A stretch of DNA of 9,876 bases from Bacteroidota bacterium. Lineage in GTDB: Bacteria > Bacteroidota > Kryptoniia > Kryptoniales > JAKASW01. Location: NCBI GenBank assembly GCA_021785235.1, contig JAJYGB010000491.1:1-9876 (forward strand), given 5' to 3'. Made by a program: the position numbers and the translations under genes. This document shows positions 1 to 6,872 of the stretch, one piece after another (position 1 is the stretch's first letter; each line of letters begins with the position of its first letter). Under the pieces are notes generated by a model. It did no database searches. It saw only the letters and a list, made by a program, of their open reading frames with translations, and was not told the DNA's origin.

Positions 1-417
1 CCCGAACTGTTCACCGTCCGTGATCAGCGACGCGAAATAGTTGTTCACTTTAGCAGCGTCGTTTGAGAAATTTACGCCGGGGGTTACCACTTCCACTATG
101 TCGCGCTTGACTATTCCCTTTGCGAACCTTGGGTCCTCCAACTGTTCGCAAACGGCGACTCTGTACCCTGCCTTGACAAGTTTAGGGAGATACTGATTTA
201 TCGCGTGATGCGGAAAGCCTGCGAGCGGGACATCTGCGGCGGCACCGTTCGAGCGTTTGGTGAGCGTCAGCGACAGGACCGAGCTCGCGACCTTAGCATC
301 CTCCTCAAAGGTCTCGTAGAAATCTCCCATCCTGAAGAGCACGATCGCGTCAGGATAGCGGTCTTTCACTTTTCGGTATTGTACCATTAGCGGCGTGATC
401 GAGGCGCCCTTGCTCAT
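1..417 (-). CDS. mutS: DNA mismatch repair protein MutS, N-terminal part (cut by window edge)
   Basis: MutS recognises base mismatches and small loops in DNA and recruits MutL to start mismatch repair in the cytoplasm. The 139 codons visible from ATG 417 run off the window at base 1. They cover the mismatch-binding domain I. SITPLMVQY near residues 6-14 matches the usual TPMMxQY start, and MGDFYETF contains the Phe-X-Glu mismatch-wedge motif as F33-Y34-E35. Further family signatures are the LTLTKR stretch, AGFPHHAINQYLPKLVKAGYRVAVCEQ and IVKRDIVEVVTPG. The start is placed by homology, because no good ribosome binding site precedes it. The gene is separate from the LolA-like gene upstream (gap 418-818) and seems to have its own promoter near 574-602. 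The ATPase domain lies outside the window. The family call is firm from motif content; the completeness of the gene cannot be judged here. Confidence 0.96.
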   Translation of the reverse strand, partial: MSKGASITPLMVQYRKVKDRYPDAIVLFRMGDFYETFEEDAKVASSVLSLTLTKRSNGAAADVPLAGFPHHAINQYLPKLVKAGYRVAVCEQLEDPRFAKGIVKRDIVEVVTPGVNFSNDAAKVNNYFASLITDGEQFG

Positions 418-573
418 TTGATTTTGCTGAGTTCCGTTCTAAAGATTAGATCCGACACGACAACTTCCGAGTATCCGGAGAGCGAACTATTCCGCCCCTC
501 CCCACGCCCGCAATGGCCACAGGAAAGAACGCTAAGTTCCAAAATTTCCTCTCTCTTTCTCACGTGTGCTTAG

Positions 574-602
574 AATATACTTTAGGTGGGAAAGTTTAGC
601 AA
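574..602 (-). promoter_or_regulatory. Putative sigma70-like promoter upstream of mutS
   Basis: Read on the minus strand, TTGCTA (602-597) and TATATT (579-574) are separated by exactly 17 nt, close to the primary sigma-factor consensus TTGACA-17-TATAAT. Initiation would fall near 567, giving an untranslated leader of about 150 nt before mutS. The match is visual only. Bacteroidia use a different consensus, so the call depends on the host using a standard sigma70 promoter. Confidence 0.4.
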
Positions 603-696
603 GAAGAGGTGGAACGGAATGGATTGCCGAAGATTACGGTTGTAAATCGACGGCATGCATATCAAGTGTGATAGTACTGACTGCGATGTGTAGACC

Positions 697-783
697 TCAA
701 ACCGCCGCGGCGCCGATTATTCCCACTTCTTCATCGGGCAACAAAGGGAGTGTCTTCAGCGCCTGAAAGCTGGACCGAAGAAT
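697..783 (-). pseudogene. Possible C-terminal remnant of a ROK-family sugar kinase
   Basis: The minus-strand frame ending at the TGA 699-697 reads ILRSSFQALK, then TLPLLPDEEVGIIGAAAV, then stop. ROK (repressor, ORF, kinase) proteins typically end in a segment of this kind, where a short basic strand is followed by ...LGDDAGLIGAAALA. The frame is open only back to a stop at 849-847 and has no ATG. The rest of a roughly 300-residue kinase is absent, because the LolA-like gene occupies the upstream DNA. I read this as a decayed or truncated gene end. The resemblance rests on about 25 residues and was judged by eye, so chance similarity is possible. A sugar kinase would suit the carbohydrate genes further along. 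Confidence 0.3.
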
Positions 784-818
784 AGTACGCGTAGGCGCTC
801 TGGCGGGCAGGCTCCGCT

Positions 819-1493
819 TCAATCTTCCCTCTTTTGCTTGAAGATATCATCGGAGAGTCCTGAATTTATCTTGTAGTTGGAGTAATAGACTTCAACCTTC
901 CCCTTCAATTGGTTCATACGACCGTGCTCAGGGCCGAACCCTCTTTCCCCTCCGTTCATCTTACCGACATTCAGGCTGACCTCTATCTTCACAGGCATCT
1001 GGAACCCGTCGAACAATCCATACGTGATCTTGGCGCTGGCCTCCCTGCCGGGATAGGGTGCGGTGGCAATTTCAACTATAAGCCAATCTTTTTTGTCGAT
1101 GGTCAACGTGATGTTACGGTTGCCCGTTTCGTCATTTTTGGGAACAAGCGAGAGGCGAACGGCCGGATCTCCCGCGTACGTAAGTGTGTCAAGCACCGCG
1201 ATCTCATATTTGTCGGGGTTGAATTTTCTAGGGTTTATCACACCCACATCCTTAGGCATGAAGAAGAGTCCCTTGGAATCAATCTTTACTTTATCGGGTT
1301 CCTTATAATATACTTTAGCCTCCATATCCGGTGCCTGAACCGATTCCAGGTCCATATGAACCTTCACGTCAACGACATAATCTTTTACAGCGTCGAACTT
1401 CCCGATGGCATTCTCAATATATCTCACTCCTTCCCCGCCCTGAGGAGGGGACATCAGGAGCACAAATGCGAAAACGAACGACATTAAGTCCAT
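819..1493 (-). CDS. Exported LolA-like (outer-membrane lipoprotein-sorting type) protein
   Basis: From ATG 1493 the protein has 224 residues. A hydrophobic segment (about 4-14, MSFVFAFVLLM) followed by SPPQGGEG looks like a signal peptide, so the product is probably periplasmic or envelope-associated. It has no lipobox cysteine. The rest is beta-rich with the pattern of LolA/LolB-like and DUF-type lipoprotein-sorting proteins. An amphipathic N-terminal helix (YIENAIGKFDAVKDYVVDV, 25-43) leads into YYKEPDKVKIDSKGLFFMP (62-80), then VRLSLVPK, ITLTIDKKDWLIVEI (128-142) and DGFQMPVKIEVSL (162-174). A Gly-rich loop (176-198) interrupts the last strands. Such proteins bind acyl chains of lipoproteins or other lipids in a half-barrel. 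The ATG overlaps the permease stop as TGATG, so translation is probably coupled, and the protein probably works with the ABC transporter. A longer start (TTG 1526) is possible. The family call is moderately firm; the ligand is unknown. Confidence 0.75.
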   Translation of the reverse strand: MDLMSFVFAFVLLMSPPQGGEGVRYIENAIGKFDAVKDYVVDVKVHMDLESVQAPDMEAKVYYKEPDKVKIDSKGLFFMPKDVGVINPRKFNPDKYEIAVLDTLTYAGDPAVRLSLVPKNDETGNRNITLTIDKKDWLIVEIATAPYPGREASAKITYGLFDGFQMPVKIEVSLNVGKMNGGERGFGPEHGRMNQLKGKVEVYYSNYKINSGLSDDIFKQKRED

Positions 1494-2335
1494 CAGCTTT
1501 TTATATCCTTTCTTACGAATACCCAATACGCCGCGGCGAAAAAGGCCGCGTCGTAGGCAAGCAATGTCAGCGCGTATTTGCCGACCTCTGTCCAGTTCAC
1601 CTGGTTATCCAGGAGTAGTTGCCAAATACTCATATATGTAGTGAACAGATACGGCCGAAGCGATTCCGTGAATTCAAACGGCAGATTACCAAGTATGAAA
1701 GAAATGATGACAACACCGATAGAGCCTATGATAGGCCCGATCGAATTATCTACAAGCGTCGAGAAGAGAAACGCGAGCGAACCAACAACCGACATGGAAA
1801 CTATCGCGGCCAGGAAGGCAAGTCCCGTGCGCGATGCGGCAATGTGAGCCGGTAAAATGACAATATGCGGCATAGTTGCCTGGAACTTGATAAGGTCGCC
1901 GCCCCCAAAGAAAAGGAGCCCGATGCCGACACAGAGCACGCCGAGAAAGAGAAGAAGAAGCGCAACGTAGAAAAGCATCGCGAGAAATTTGTTGATGATA
2001 ATCCGGGAACGGGACGGAGGACGTATCAACATGAACCGCATCGTCCCGGAGGTCGCTTCCGAAGAGACCATATCACCCGCGACGAGCGCTATCAGGAAAG
2101 GGACGTGTATGTAGAGCGAGTTCATGATCAAGGCGGTGATCGCCCACGCGTTCAGCACATTCCCCGAAACCAGAAAATCGTTGTTTAATCCGCCAGCAAA
2201 ACTGTGCGCCATCCTGGATTCGTTCAGTTTGATAATGATTTCGAGTAGGAGGACCGCGGCGAGTACTATCCCGAATCCGATATAGGTGCGCCAGCGCCGG
2301 AATGTCTTCTCGACTTCTATGGTGAAGAGACTCAT
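1493..2335 (-). CDS. ABC-2 type transporter permease
   Basis: This 280-residue integral membrane protein has about six transmembrane segments (about 17-36, 63-87, 117-143, 168-192, 197-217, 252-273), the usual layout of an ABC-2 family permease. The cytosolic stretch after helix 2, DMVSSEATSGTMRFMLIRPP (88-107), matches the family pattern E-x-x-x-GT-x-x-x-LL-x-x-P-x-x-R that couples to the ATPase. A short amphipathic N-terminus (FRRWR) precedes helix 1. The start ATG 2335 overlaps the ATPase stop by 4 nt (ATGA) and has AAGGAG about 10 nt upstream, so the two subunits are probably made in step. It should form the membrane part of the exporter with the product of 2332-3246. ABC-2 permeases move polysaccharides, lipids, peptides or drugs. 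The sequence itself does not show which substrate applies, but the exported LolA-like neighbour suggests an envelope lipid or lipoprotein role. That substrate guess is inference. Confidence 0.9.
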   Translation of the reverse strand: MSLFTIEVEKTFRRWRTYIGFGIVLAAVLLLEIIIKLNESRMAHSFAGGLNNDFLVSGNVLNAWAITALIMNSLYIHVPFLIALVAGDMVSSEATSGTMRFMLIRPPSRSRIIINKFLAMLFYVALLLLFLGVLCVGIGLLFFGGGDLIKFQATMPHIVILPAHIAASRTGLAFLAAIVSMSVVGSLAFLFSTLVDNSIGPIIGSIGVVIISFILGNLPFEFTESLRPYLFTTYMSIWQLLLDNQVNWTEVGKYALTLLAYDAAFFAAAYWVFVRKDIKS

Positions 2336-3246
2336 ACCTCCGAGGCTCCTTCCGTTATTTTCAGGAAGTAGTCTTCGAGAGAGCGCTTCGCGGCAAATGC
2401 CGACACATCAACGCCCGAAGTGACCAGAAGCCTGTTAAGCTCCGCCGCCCGGTGGGAGTCGATCCGCACGTCTATGCCGTTCGCTTCTGCAACTATCTCC
2501 ACCCACGGCGTGCTTCGCAGAACGTTAAGTGCCTCTTCCTGGGGAGAAGCCTGGATGGTATAATATGACGAATCGCCGTCGAGGAGATCCGATACAGCCC
2601 CTTGCGCGATGAGCTGGCCGTGATTCAGAACGGCCATTCTTTTCGCGACCGCTTCAACTTCGGTGAGAAGATGTGAGGAGAGGAAAATAGTAGTCCCATG
2701 CTCCTTCGAAAGCTTGAGGATGAGTTCGCGCACTTCTTTCATCCCCTGGGGATCGAGTCCGGAAGTCGGTTCGTCAAGGATGACCAGGTCGGGCCTCGTG
2801 AGAATAGCCTGCGCGATTCCGAGGCGTTGCTTCATTCCGTGAGAGAACGTCTTGACCTTATCGTCGGCTCTCGATTTCAGCCCGACGATTTCCAGAGCCT
2901 CGAAAATCTCGTCCCTCGTTACCTTCCTTGTGAGACTGCCCAGCAACTCGAGATTCTTGTAAGCCGTCAGGAAAAGGTAGAAATCTGGTTTCTCAACTAT
3001 CCCGCACACTCTCGAGAGGATCGACGCACGGTTCTCCCTCACCTCTTTGCCGAATATCTTCACGGTTCCGGATGTCGGCATGAGAAGAGTGAGTATCATT
3101 CTGATAGTGGTGCTCTTGCCTGCCCCGTTCGGCCCCAGGAACCCGAACACATCTCCGGCGCGCACGTCCAGGTTGAGGTCCTTCACCGCCCAGCGGTTGC
3201 CGAATCGCTTGCTCAGCCCGGCGGTCTCCAGTATTATTTCCGACAT
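2332..3246 (-). CDS. ABC transporter ATP-binding protein (ABC-2/BcrA-type exporter)
   Basis: This 304-residue ATPase powers the neighbouring permease by hydrolysing ATP on the cytoplasmic face of the inner membrane. Walker A is GPNGAGKST (38-46), the signature motif is FSHGMKQR (134-141), Walker B is LVILDEP (154-160), the D-loop is SGLD (162-165) and the switch histidine is H192 in LSSHLL. The Q-loop position appears to carry Glu ([10 protein letters not shown]85), as is common in BcrA/drug-type ATPases. About 80 residues after the core form the usual C-terminal regulatory extension (about 226-304), ending in a [13 protein letters not shown] segment typical of this subfamily. The start ATG 3246 is well placed, with AGAGG 4-5 nt upstream. 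The gene follows the Dabb gene by 50 nt and overlaps the permease by 4 nt. The family call is firm; the transported substrate is not known. Confidence 0.95.
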   Translation of the reverse strand: MSEIILETAGLSKRFGNRWAVKDLNLDVRAGDVFGFLGPNGAGKSTTIRMILTLLMPTSGTVKIFGKEVRENRASILSRVCGIVEKPDFYLFLTAYKNLELLGSLTRKVTRDEIFEALEIVGLKSRADDKVKTFSHGMKQRLGIAQAILTRPDLVILDEPTSGLDPQGMKEVRELILKLSKEHGTTIFLSSHLLTEVEAVAKRMAVLNHGQLIAQGAVSDLLDGDSSYYTIQASPQEEALNVLRSTPWVEIVAEANGIDVRIDSHRAAELNRLLVTSGVDVSAFAAKRSLEDYFLKITEGASEV

Positions 3247-3296
3247 TTGCCTCTTTTAGAGTTAGTTAATTTCTGTCTCAGGTTTGCCCGCACCGA

Positions 3297-3620
3297 TTAA
3301 GATCGACCTTCCCCGGACACGGTGTCTCCGTTCGTTTCGTAATCAACCGATTTAATACTATCGCATATCGCGTTGATATGTTTCAGGACTTTCTGGTGTT
3401 CCGGGTGAGAACTGTATTTCCGCAACGAGTCCAAATCATCGAAAGCTGATATGAGGGCGAAATCATAAGCCCGCTCCGAAGGCAGTATGTTTCTGCCGAA
3501 TTCATACTCTCTTATTTCCGGGATGATCCCCGGGAGGGCGCCGAGTCCATTCTTAAGCAGCTCTATCTGACCTTCCGTTACGGTCGTCTTGAACTTGAAG
3601 AAGACCATGTGTCTCACCAT
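3297..3620 (-). CDS. Dabb family protein (stress-responsive alpha/beta-barrel domain)
   Basis: From ATG 3620 the product is 107 residues, close to the usual size of about 100 for single-domain Dabb proteins, which form dimeric ferredoxin-like alpha/beta barrels. Typical features are the N-terminal MVRHMVFFKFK strand with H4, a central YEFGRNI strand (39-45), YDFALISAFDDLDSLRKY (52-69), and the SHPEHQKVLKHI segment (71-82) matching the family Y-x-x-HPxH pattern. A short polar tail (about 93-107) extends beyond the domain. The frame stays open upstream, but that extension lies within the preceding membrane-protein gene in another frame. ATG 3620 has GGAGG 10 nt upstream and is 5 nt past the previous stop, so it is the likely start. 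Known relatives include plant stress proteins, polyketide cyclases such as olivetolic acid cyclase, and many proteins of unknown role. No specific reaction can be assigned here. Confidence 0.88.
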   Translation of the reverse strand: MVRHMVFFKFKTTVTEGQIELLKNGLGALPGIIPEIREYEFGRNILPSERAYDFALISAFDDLDSLRKYSSHPEHQKVLKHINAICDSIKSVDYETNGDTVSGEGRS

Positions 3621-3625
3621 TTGCG

Positions 3626-4168
3626 TTATGCCTCCAGGAATGTTTCTCTGAAATCCGCGACCAGATAATATCCGGCTGTGATAACAGCTCCCAGACATGC
3701 AGCCACACCAACCACATATACCACTGAAGAAACGGGCTCGGCCAGCCCCATGTCCCCCATATGGGCGAAGATCCAGTTCCAATCGTGAATGGCGCTATCG
3801 GAAATAAGCGGTAGCCTGCGGTAAGGTGCGTCGCCTATGTAAACCGACACGTTGATAAGGTTATGCCCGAGCCAGTACAGCGTGCCGATGAGCGTTCGGA
3901 AACCCGATTTTAGGAAGACCCAGATCGCAAGCGATGGCAAGACCACCTGCATTAACGAACCACCCATGAAGTAAATCATCCGGCCCATGAAGCCGAAGAA
4001 GAAGTGGCCCCCCTCATGTATGAACAAATCGATTGTGTCTATGACCCAAAGGACGAAAGGCATGTGCGATCGTCCGTAGAATGTCTGATAGTCCGTCGCC
4101 ATGTACCACGTGAAGTACGCGACCACCGCGAGCAAAAAGACGTCCAGTACGATTATAGACTTGTTCAT
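3626..4168 (-). CDS. Small integral membrane protein with HEGGH motif, putative M50-like metalloprotease
   Basis: This 180-residue protein is mostly hydrophobic, with membrane segments at about 4-22, 36-50, 64-88, 93-110 and 146-171. At the edge of the second segment it carries FIHEGGHFFFG, a HExxH zinc-binding motif (H51, E52, H55) placed in a membrane helix as in site-2-protease (M50) families. Other eye-catching polar residues are GHNLIN (H102-N103), IGDAPYRRLPL (D113) and DSAIHDWNW (D124, H129, D130). One of these could supply a third zinc ligand. I do not see the canonical M50 N-x-x-P-x-x-x-x-DG motif, so the enzymatic call is tentative and the protein may belong to an uncharacterised HExxH membrane family. 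ATG 4168 has AGGTGA just upstream. The gene leads the run of Dabb, ABC transporter and LolA-like genes, with only 5 nt to the Dabb start. If active, it would cut a membrane-embedded substrate. Confidence 0.6.
   Translation of the reverse strand: MNKSIIVLDVFLLAVVAYFTWYMATDYQTFYGRSHMPFVLWVIDTIDLFIHEGGHFFFGFMGRMIYFMGGSLMQVVLPSLAIWVFLKSGFRTLIGTLYWLGHNLINVSVYIGDAPYRRLPLISDSAIHDWNWIFAHMGDMGLAEPVSSVVYVVGVAACLGAVITAGYYLVADFRETFLEA
3631..3635 (-). promoter_or_regulatory. Shine-Dalgarno sequence deciding the Dabb start
   Basis: GGAGG on the minus strand lies inside the last codons of the HEGGH membrane-protein gene, 10 nt before ATG 3620. It supports this start over the longer in-frame reading back to 3782, which would overlap the upstream gene and adds 54 residues without family resemblance. 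Confidence 0.55.
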
Positions 4169-4268
4169 TTCACCTGCCTGATGTTGCGTTCAAGATAGCT
4201 TGTAACAATTTAAATTCCATTCCGCCACTGCGGCGCCGTCATTACAGCCAGGCGTACGGCCACCGCGC

Positions 4269-4295
4269 GAAGTAAGGGCGAGGGGCCCTTTCTTC
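4269..4295 (-). terminator. Strong stem-loop 20 nt after the GH94 stop, possible terminator
   Basis: On the minus strand GAAGAAAGGGC and GCCCTTACTTC pair over 10 bp with one A-A mismatch around a CCCTC loop. It starts 20 nt downstream of the GH94 stop codon and precedes the next gene by about 100 nt. No T-run follows on the minus strand, while on the plus strand the second arm is rich in T. It may therefore act as a weak or factor-assisted terminator, or protect the 3' end of the mRNA. Confidence 0.4.
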
Positions 4296-4314
4296 TCCTA
4301 ACAGCTGCGCTCTG

Positions 4315-6750
4315 TCAACCGAGAGTGACTTCAACTTTGTGTTTGCTCCCGGCTGGGAACACGGGGACGGTGTTTCCCTTCAATTCATTGCCATCGACGA
4401 CAAGTCTCTTCACTCCCCTGGAGACCTTATTGGGATTCGAGACGCTGATGCTGTATTCCGCGCCGCGGAATTTCCGGTTGACCGTAAACCCGTTCCAGGC
4501 TTTCGGAATGCATGGGTCCACGAGAAGGCCGTCATACTCCGGCCTGATGCCGAGGATGTACTGTGAGATAGTGTAGAACGTCCAGGACGCGGTCCCGCTG
4601 AGCCAGGAGTTCTTGGCCTCACCCGGCTTGAACGCGTCCTTGCCGGCTATCATCTGCGGGTAGACATACGGCTCCATCTTGTGCAGGTCACTGATCTCCT
4701 CGAGATAGGCGGGAGCGATCTTCCTGTAATAATCGAACGCCCTATCGCCATTCCCTACCATTGTCTCGGCGATCATGATCCATGGATTGTTGTGGCAGAA
4801 AATTCCCGCGTTTTCCTTGTAGCCCTTCGGATAGGTAGATATCTCGCCGTATTCGATGTAGTATTTCGTGAACGCCGGGTTATTGAGCACGATCCCGTAT
4901 TCGCAGTCCAACCGCTGCTTCACGGACTCGAGAGCTTTCCTGGCTCGCCCGTCGTCTGAACCGACGCCTGCCATAATACACATTCCCTGCGGCTCAATGA
5001 AGATTTTCCCCTCTTCGTTTTCATGGCTCCCGACCTTCTTCCCGAAGAAATCATAAGCGCGGATGAACCACTCGCCATCCCACCCGCTTGCGTCGAGCGC
5101 CTTCCTCATTCCGGCGATGTGCCTGTCAACCTCGTCGGCTTCGGCATTCTTCTTCAGCTTCCGGAGAATCCTGCTATACTCACCGCCGTACAGTATGAAC
5201 ATGCCTCCGATAAAAACTGACTCTGCTGTCCCGCCCTTCTTGTTCTCCGTCGTCTGGAACGATTCATCGGGATTATTGGAAAAACAGTTCAGGTTCAGAC
5301 AGTCGTTCCAGTCGGCCCGGCCGATCAGCGGGAGCTTGTGTGGACCGAGATTGTGCACAACATGATAGAACGAGCGCTTCAAGTGATCCAACAGCGGAGT
5401 TGCTTTTGAGATGTCATTGTCGAACGCAACTTTCTCGTCGAGGATACCCCAGTCGCCTGTCTCTTTTATGTAAGCAGAAGTCGAAAGGATAAGCCACAAC
5501 GGATCGTCATTGAAGTTGCCTCCGACCTCGTTGTTCCCCTTCTTCGTGAGGGGCTGATACTGGTGATATGCTCCCCCATCCTCGAACTGAGTCGCGGCAA
5601 TGTCCAGTATACGTTCCTTCGCCTTCTCCGGAATCTGGTGGACGAAGCCGATAAGGTCCTGGTTGGAATCACGGAATCCCATCCCGCGGCCTATTCCTGA
5701 CTCAAAATACGATGCGCTTCTCGACATACAGAACGTTACCATACACTGGTACTGGTTCCAGATGTTCACCATCCGGTTAAGCTTGTCGTCCTTACTCTCG
5801 ACTCGGAAGATCGAAAGGAGGTCGTCCCAGTATTTGCGAAGCTCGTCGAACATCTTCTGCACCTTTGCCGGTGTCGACACGGCATCGATCATTTCGAGGG
5901 CTTTCTTCTTGTTGATGACTCCCTTCGACTCAAACTTCTCTTCCTTCGGATTTTCGACGTAGCCGAGTAGAAACACGAACTCCTTTTCCTCGCCCGGTTT
6001 CAGAGTTACGTTGAGACAGTGAGATGCTATCGGCGACCAGCCGTGCGCTTCCGAGTTACGTGATTTTCCCTTCATGACTACATCGGGACTCTCAAACCCG
6101 TTATAAAGACCGATGAACGCCTCGCGGTCGGTGTCAAATCCGGAAATAGGAGAATTTACGGAATAAAAAGCATAGTGATTGCGGCGCTCTTTGTATTCGG
6201 TCTTGTGGTAAATAACCGAACCGGCAATCTCTACCTCTCCTGTCGAGAAATTACGTTGGAAGTTCGTCATGTCATCAAGCGCATTCCAGAGGCACCATTC
6301 GACAAACGAAAAGACCTTGAATGTTTTCTTAGACCTGCCTCTGTTTTTGAGTTTAAGCTTCTGGATCTCTCCGCGAAAATCGACCGGCACGAAATATAGG
6401 ACCTCTGCTTCGAGACCGTTCTTTCTTCCCTCGATCCTCGTATAGCCGAGACCATGGTGGCATTCATAGGCGTCGAGTTCTGTCTTGACAGGTTTCCAGC
6501 CCGGCGACCAGACGGTCTTGCCGTCCTTTATATAGAAGTACTTCCCTCCCATATCGAGGGGAATGTTATTATATCTGAAGCGGGTAATGCGCCGGAGTCT
6601 CGCGTCCTTGAAGAAGCTGTACCCTCCGGCAGTGTTGGATATTATAGTGAAGAATTCCTGGCTCCCAAGGTAGTTGATCCAGGGATAAGGAGTCCGTGGA
6701 TTTGTAATGACATATTCTCTTGACTTGTCATCAAAAAAACCGTATTTCAT
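4315..6750 (-). CDS. Cellobiose phosphorylase, glycoside hydrolase family 94
   Basis: The 811-residue product matches the family GH94 layout: N-terminal beta-sandwich, helical linker, (alpha/alpha)6 barrel and C-terminal beta domain. The enzyme splits cellobiose with inorganic phosphate into alpha-glucose-1-phosphate and glucose (EC 2.4.1.20). It has no signal peptide, so it should act in the cytoplasm. From memory, the sequence closely follows Cellvibrio gilvus cellobiose phosphorylase throughout, for example [11 protein letters not shown] and PYPWINYLG at the start, [14 protein letters not shown] mid-way, and [15 protein letters not shown] later on. The general-acid Asp is D483 in [11 protein letters not shown]360 (GFRDSNQD), H653 (IFCHNNPW) and the 718-720 SGT loop fall where phosphate-binding residues are known in the family. 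I chose ATG 6750 because AAGGAG lies 8 nt upstream and the protein then begins MKYGFFDD like its relatives. An in-frame GTG at 6759 is an alternative. It probably handles cellobiose released by exported beta-glucanases such as the upstream GH5 protein. Confidence 0.95.
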   Translation of the reverse strand: MKYGFFDDKSREYVITNPRTPYPWINYLGSQEFFTIISNTAGGYSFFKDARLRRITRFRYNNIPLDMGGKYFYIKDGKTVWSPGWKPVKTELDAYECHHGLGYTRIEGRKNGLEAEVLYFVPVDFRGEIQKLKLKNRGRSKKTFKVFSFVEWCLWNALDDMTNFQRNFSTGEVEIAGSVIYHKTEYKERRNHYAFYSVNSPISGFDTDREAFIGLYNGFESPDVVMKGKSRNSEAHGWSPIASHCLNVTLKPGEEKEFVFLLGYVENPKEEKFESKGVINKKKALEMIDAVSTPAKVQKMFDELRKYWDDLLSIFRVESKDDKLNRMVNIWNQYQCMVTFCMSRSASYFESGIGRGMGFRDSNQDLIGFVHQIPEKAKERILDIAATQFEDGGAYHQYQPLTKKGNNEVGGNFNDDPLWLILSTSAYIKETGDWGILDEKVAFDNDISKATPLLDHLKRSFYHVVHNLGPHKLPLIGRADWNDCLNLNCFSNNPDESFQTTENKKGGTAESVFIGGMFILYGGEYSRILRKLKKNAEADEVDRHIAGMRKALDASGWDGEWFIRAYDFFGKKVGSHENEEGKIFIEPQGMCIMAGVGSDDGRARKALESVKQRLDCEYGIVLNNPAFTKYYIEYGEISTYPKGYKENAGIFCHNNPWIMIAETMVGNGDRAFDYYRKIAPAYLEEISDLHKMEPYVYPQMIAGKDAFKPGEAKNSWLSGTASWTFYTISQYILGIRPEYDGLLVDPCIPKAWNGFTVNRKFRGAEYSISVSNPNKVSRGVKRLVVDGNELKGNTVPVFPAGSKHKVEVTLG

Positions 6751-6758
6751 TTCCTTCA

Positions 6759-6764
6759 CTCCTT
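6759..6764 (-). promoter_or_regulatory. Shine-Dalgarno sequence fixing the GH94 start
   Basis: AAGGAG on the minus strand sits 8 nt before ATG 6750. It overlaps the alternative in-frame GTG at 6759, which would be left without a ribosome binding site. This supports the shorter 811-residue product. Confidence 0.8.
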
Positions 6765-6836
6765 AGATTTTCAATTGACGATCAGTATTTGCTTGAACGC
6801 CCTTCCCGGACCGAAAGAGGCTCACGACTGTAACTG

Positions 6837-6854
6837 CTTTATGCCGGCAATAAG
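6837..6854. promoter_or_regulatory. Imperfect 18-bp palindrome, possible operator for the GH94 gene
   Basis: On the minus strand the sequence CTTATTGCCGGCATAAAG is symmetric at 14 of 18 positions around a GCCGGC centre. It lies 87 nt before the GH94 start. The size and CG-centred symmetry resemble operators of LacI-type sugar regulators, but no regulator gene is in the window and no promoter is clearly visible next to it. Confidence 0.3.
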
Positions 6855-6872
6855 TCCGGGTCCTCCCGGGAC
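6854..6872 (-). terminator. GC-rich hairpin between GH5 and GH94 genes
   Basis: On the minus strand GTCC(C)GGG and CCCGGAC pair over 7 bp with one bulged C around an AGGA loop, followed by TTATT. It lies about 180 nt after the GH5 stop. It could be a weak terminator or attenuator between the two genes. The T-run is short, and competing pairings with the neighbouring repeat are possible. Confidence 0.3.

Larger units (their letters stand above)
418..818. other. Intergenic stretch between the LolA-like gene and mutS
   Basis: This stretch of about 400 nt holds no intact gene that I recognise. Its part next to the LolA-like gene contains an open minus-strand frame ending in a ROK-like C-terminus (697-783). 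Its middle holds the sigma70-like promoter (574-602). The part next to mutS is open in one minus-strand frame (563-414) that ends in a 4-nt ATGA overlap with the mutS start. A short perfect inverted repeat, TTCAG-GCG-CTGAA, lies at 753-765 without a T-run. No tRNA or insertion-sequence end is visible. Confidence 0.6.

Noticed and set aside
566..766. Plus-strand open frame of 66 codons (GTG start) in the gap before mutS
   Set aside because: No ribosome binding site, no recognisable protein pattern, and it overlaps the ROK-like remnant and the mutS promoter on the other strand.
909..1487. Plus-strand open frame of 192 codons
   Set aside because: Antisense shadow of the LolA-like gene, whose minus-strand product has a coherent fold pattern and signal peptide.
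3247..3296. Separate promoter for the ABC transporter genes in the 50-nt gap after the Dabb gene
   Set aside because: The gap holds a good ribosome binding site but no convincing -35/-10 pair; co-transcription with the upstream genes is simpler.
2698..3300. Plus-strand open frame of 200 codons
   Set aside because: Lies opposite the ABC ATPase, which carries every ATPase motif; the composition is that of a reverse-strand shadow.
3621..3782. Extended N-terminus for the Dabb protein (54 extra residues)
   Set aside because: It is out-of-frame translation of the membrane-protein gene; the Dabb domain starts at MVRHMVFF with a Shine-Dalgarno 10 nt upstream of ATG 3620.
6751..6759. GTG 6759 as the start of the GH94 protein
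   Set aside because: The GTG overlaps the AAGGAG ribosome binding site that is ideally spaced for ATG 6750, and family members begin at the MxYGxFDD position.
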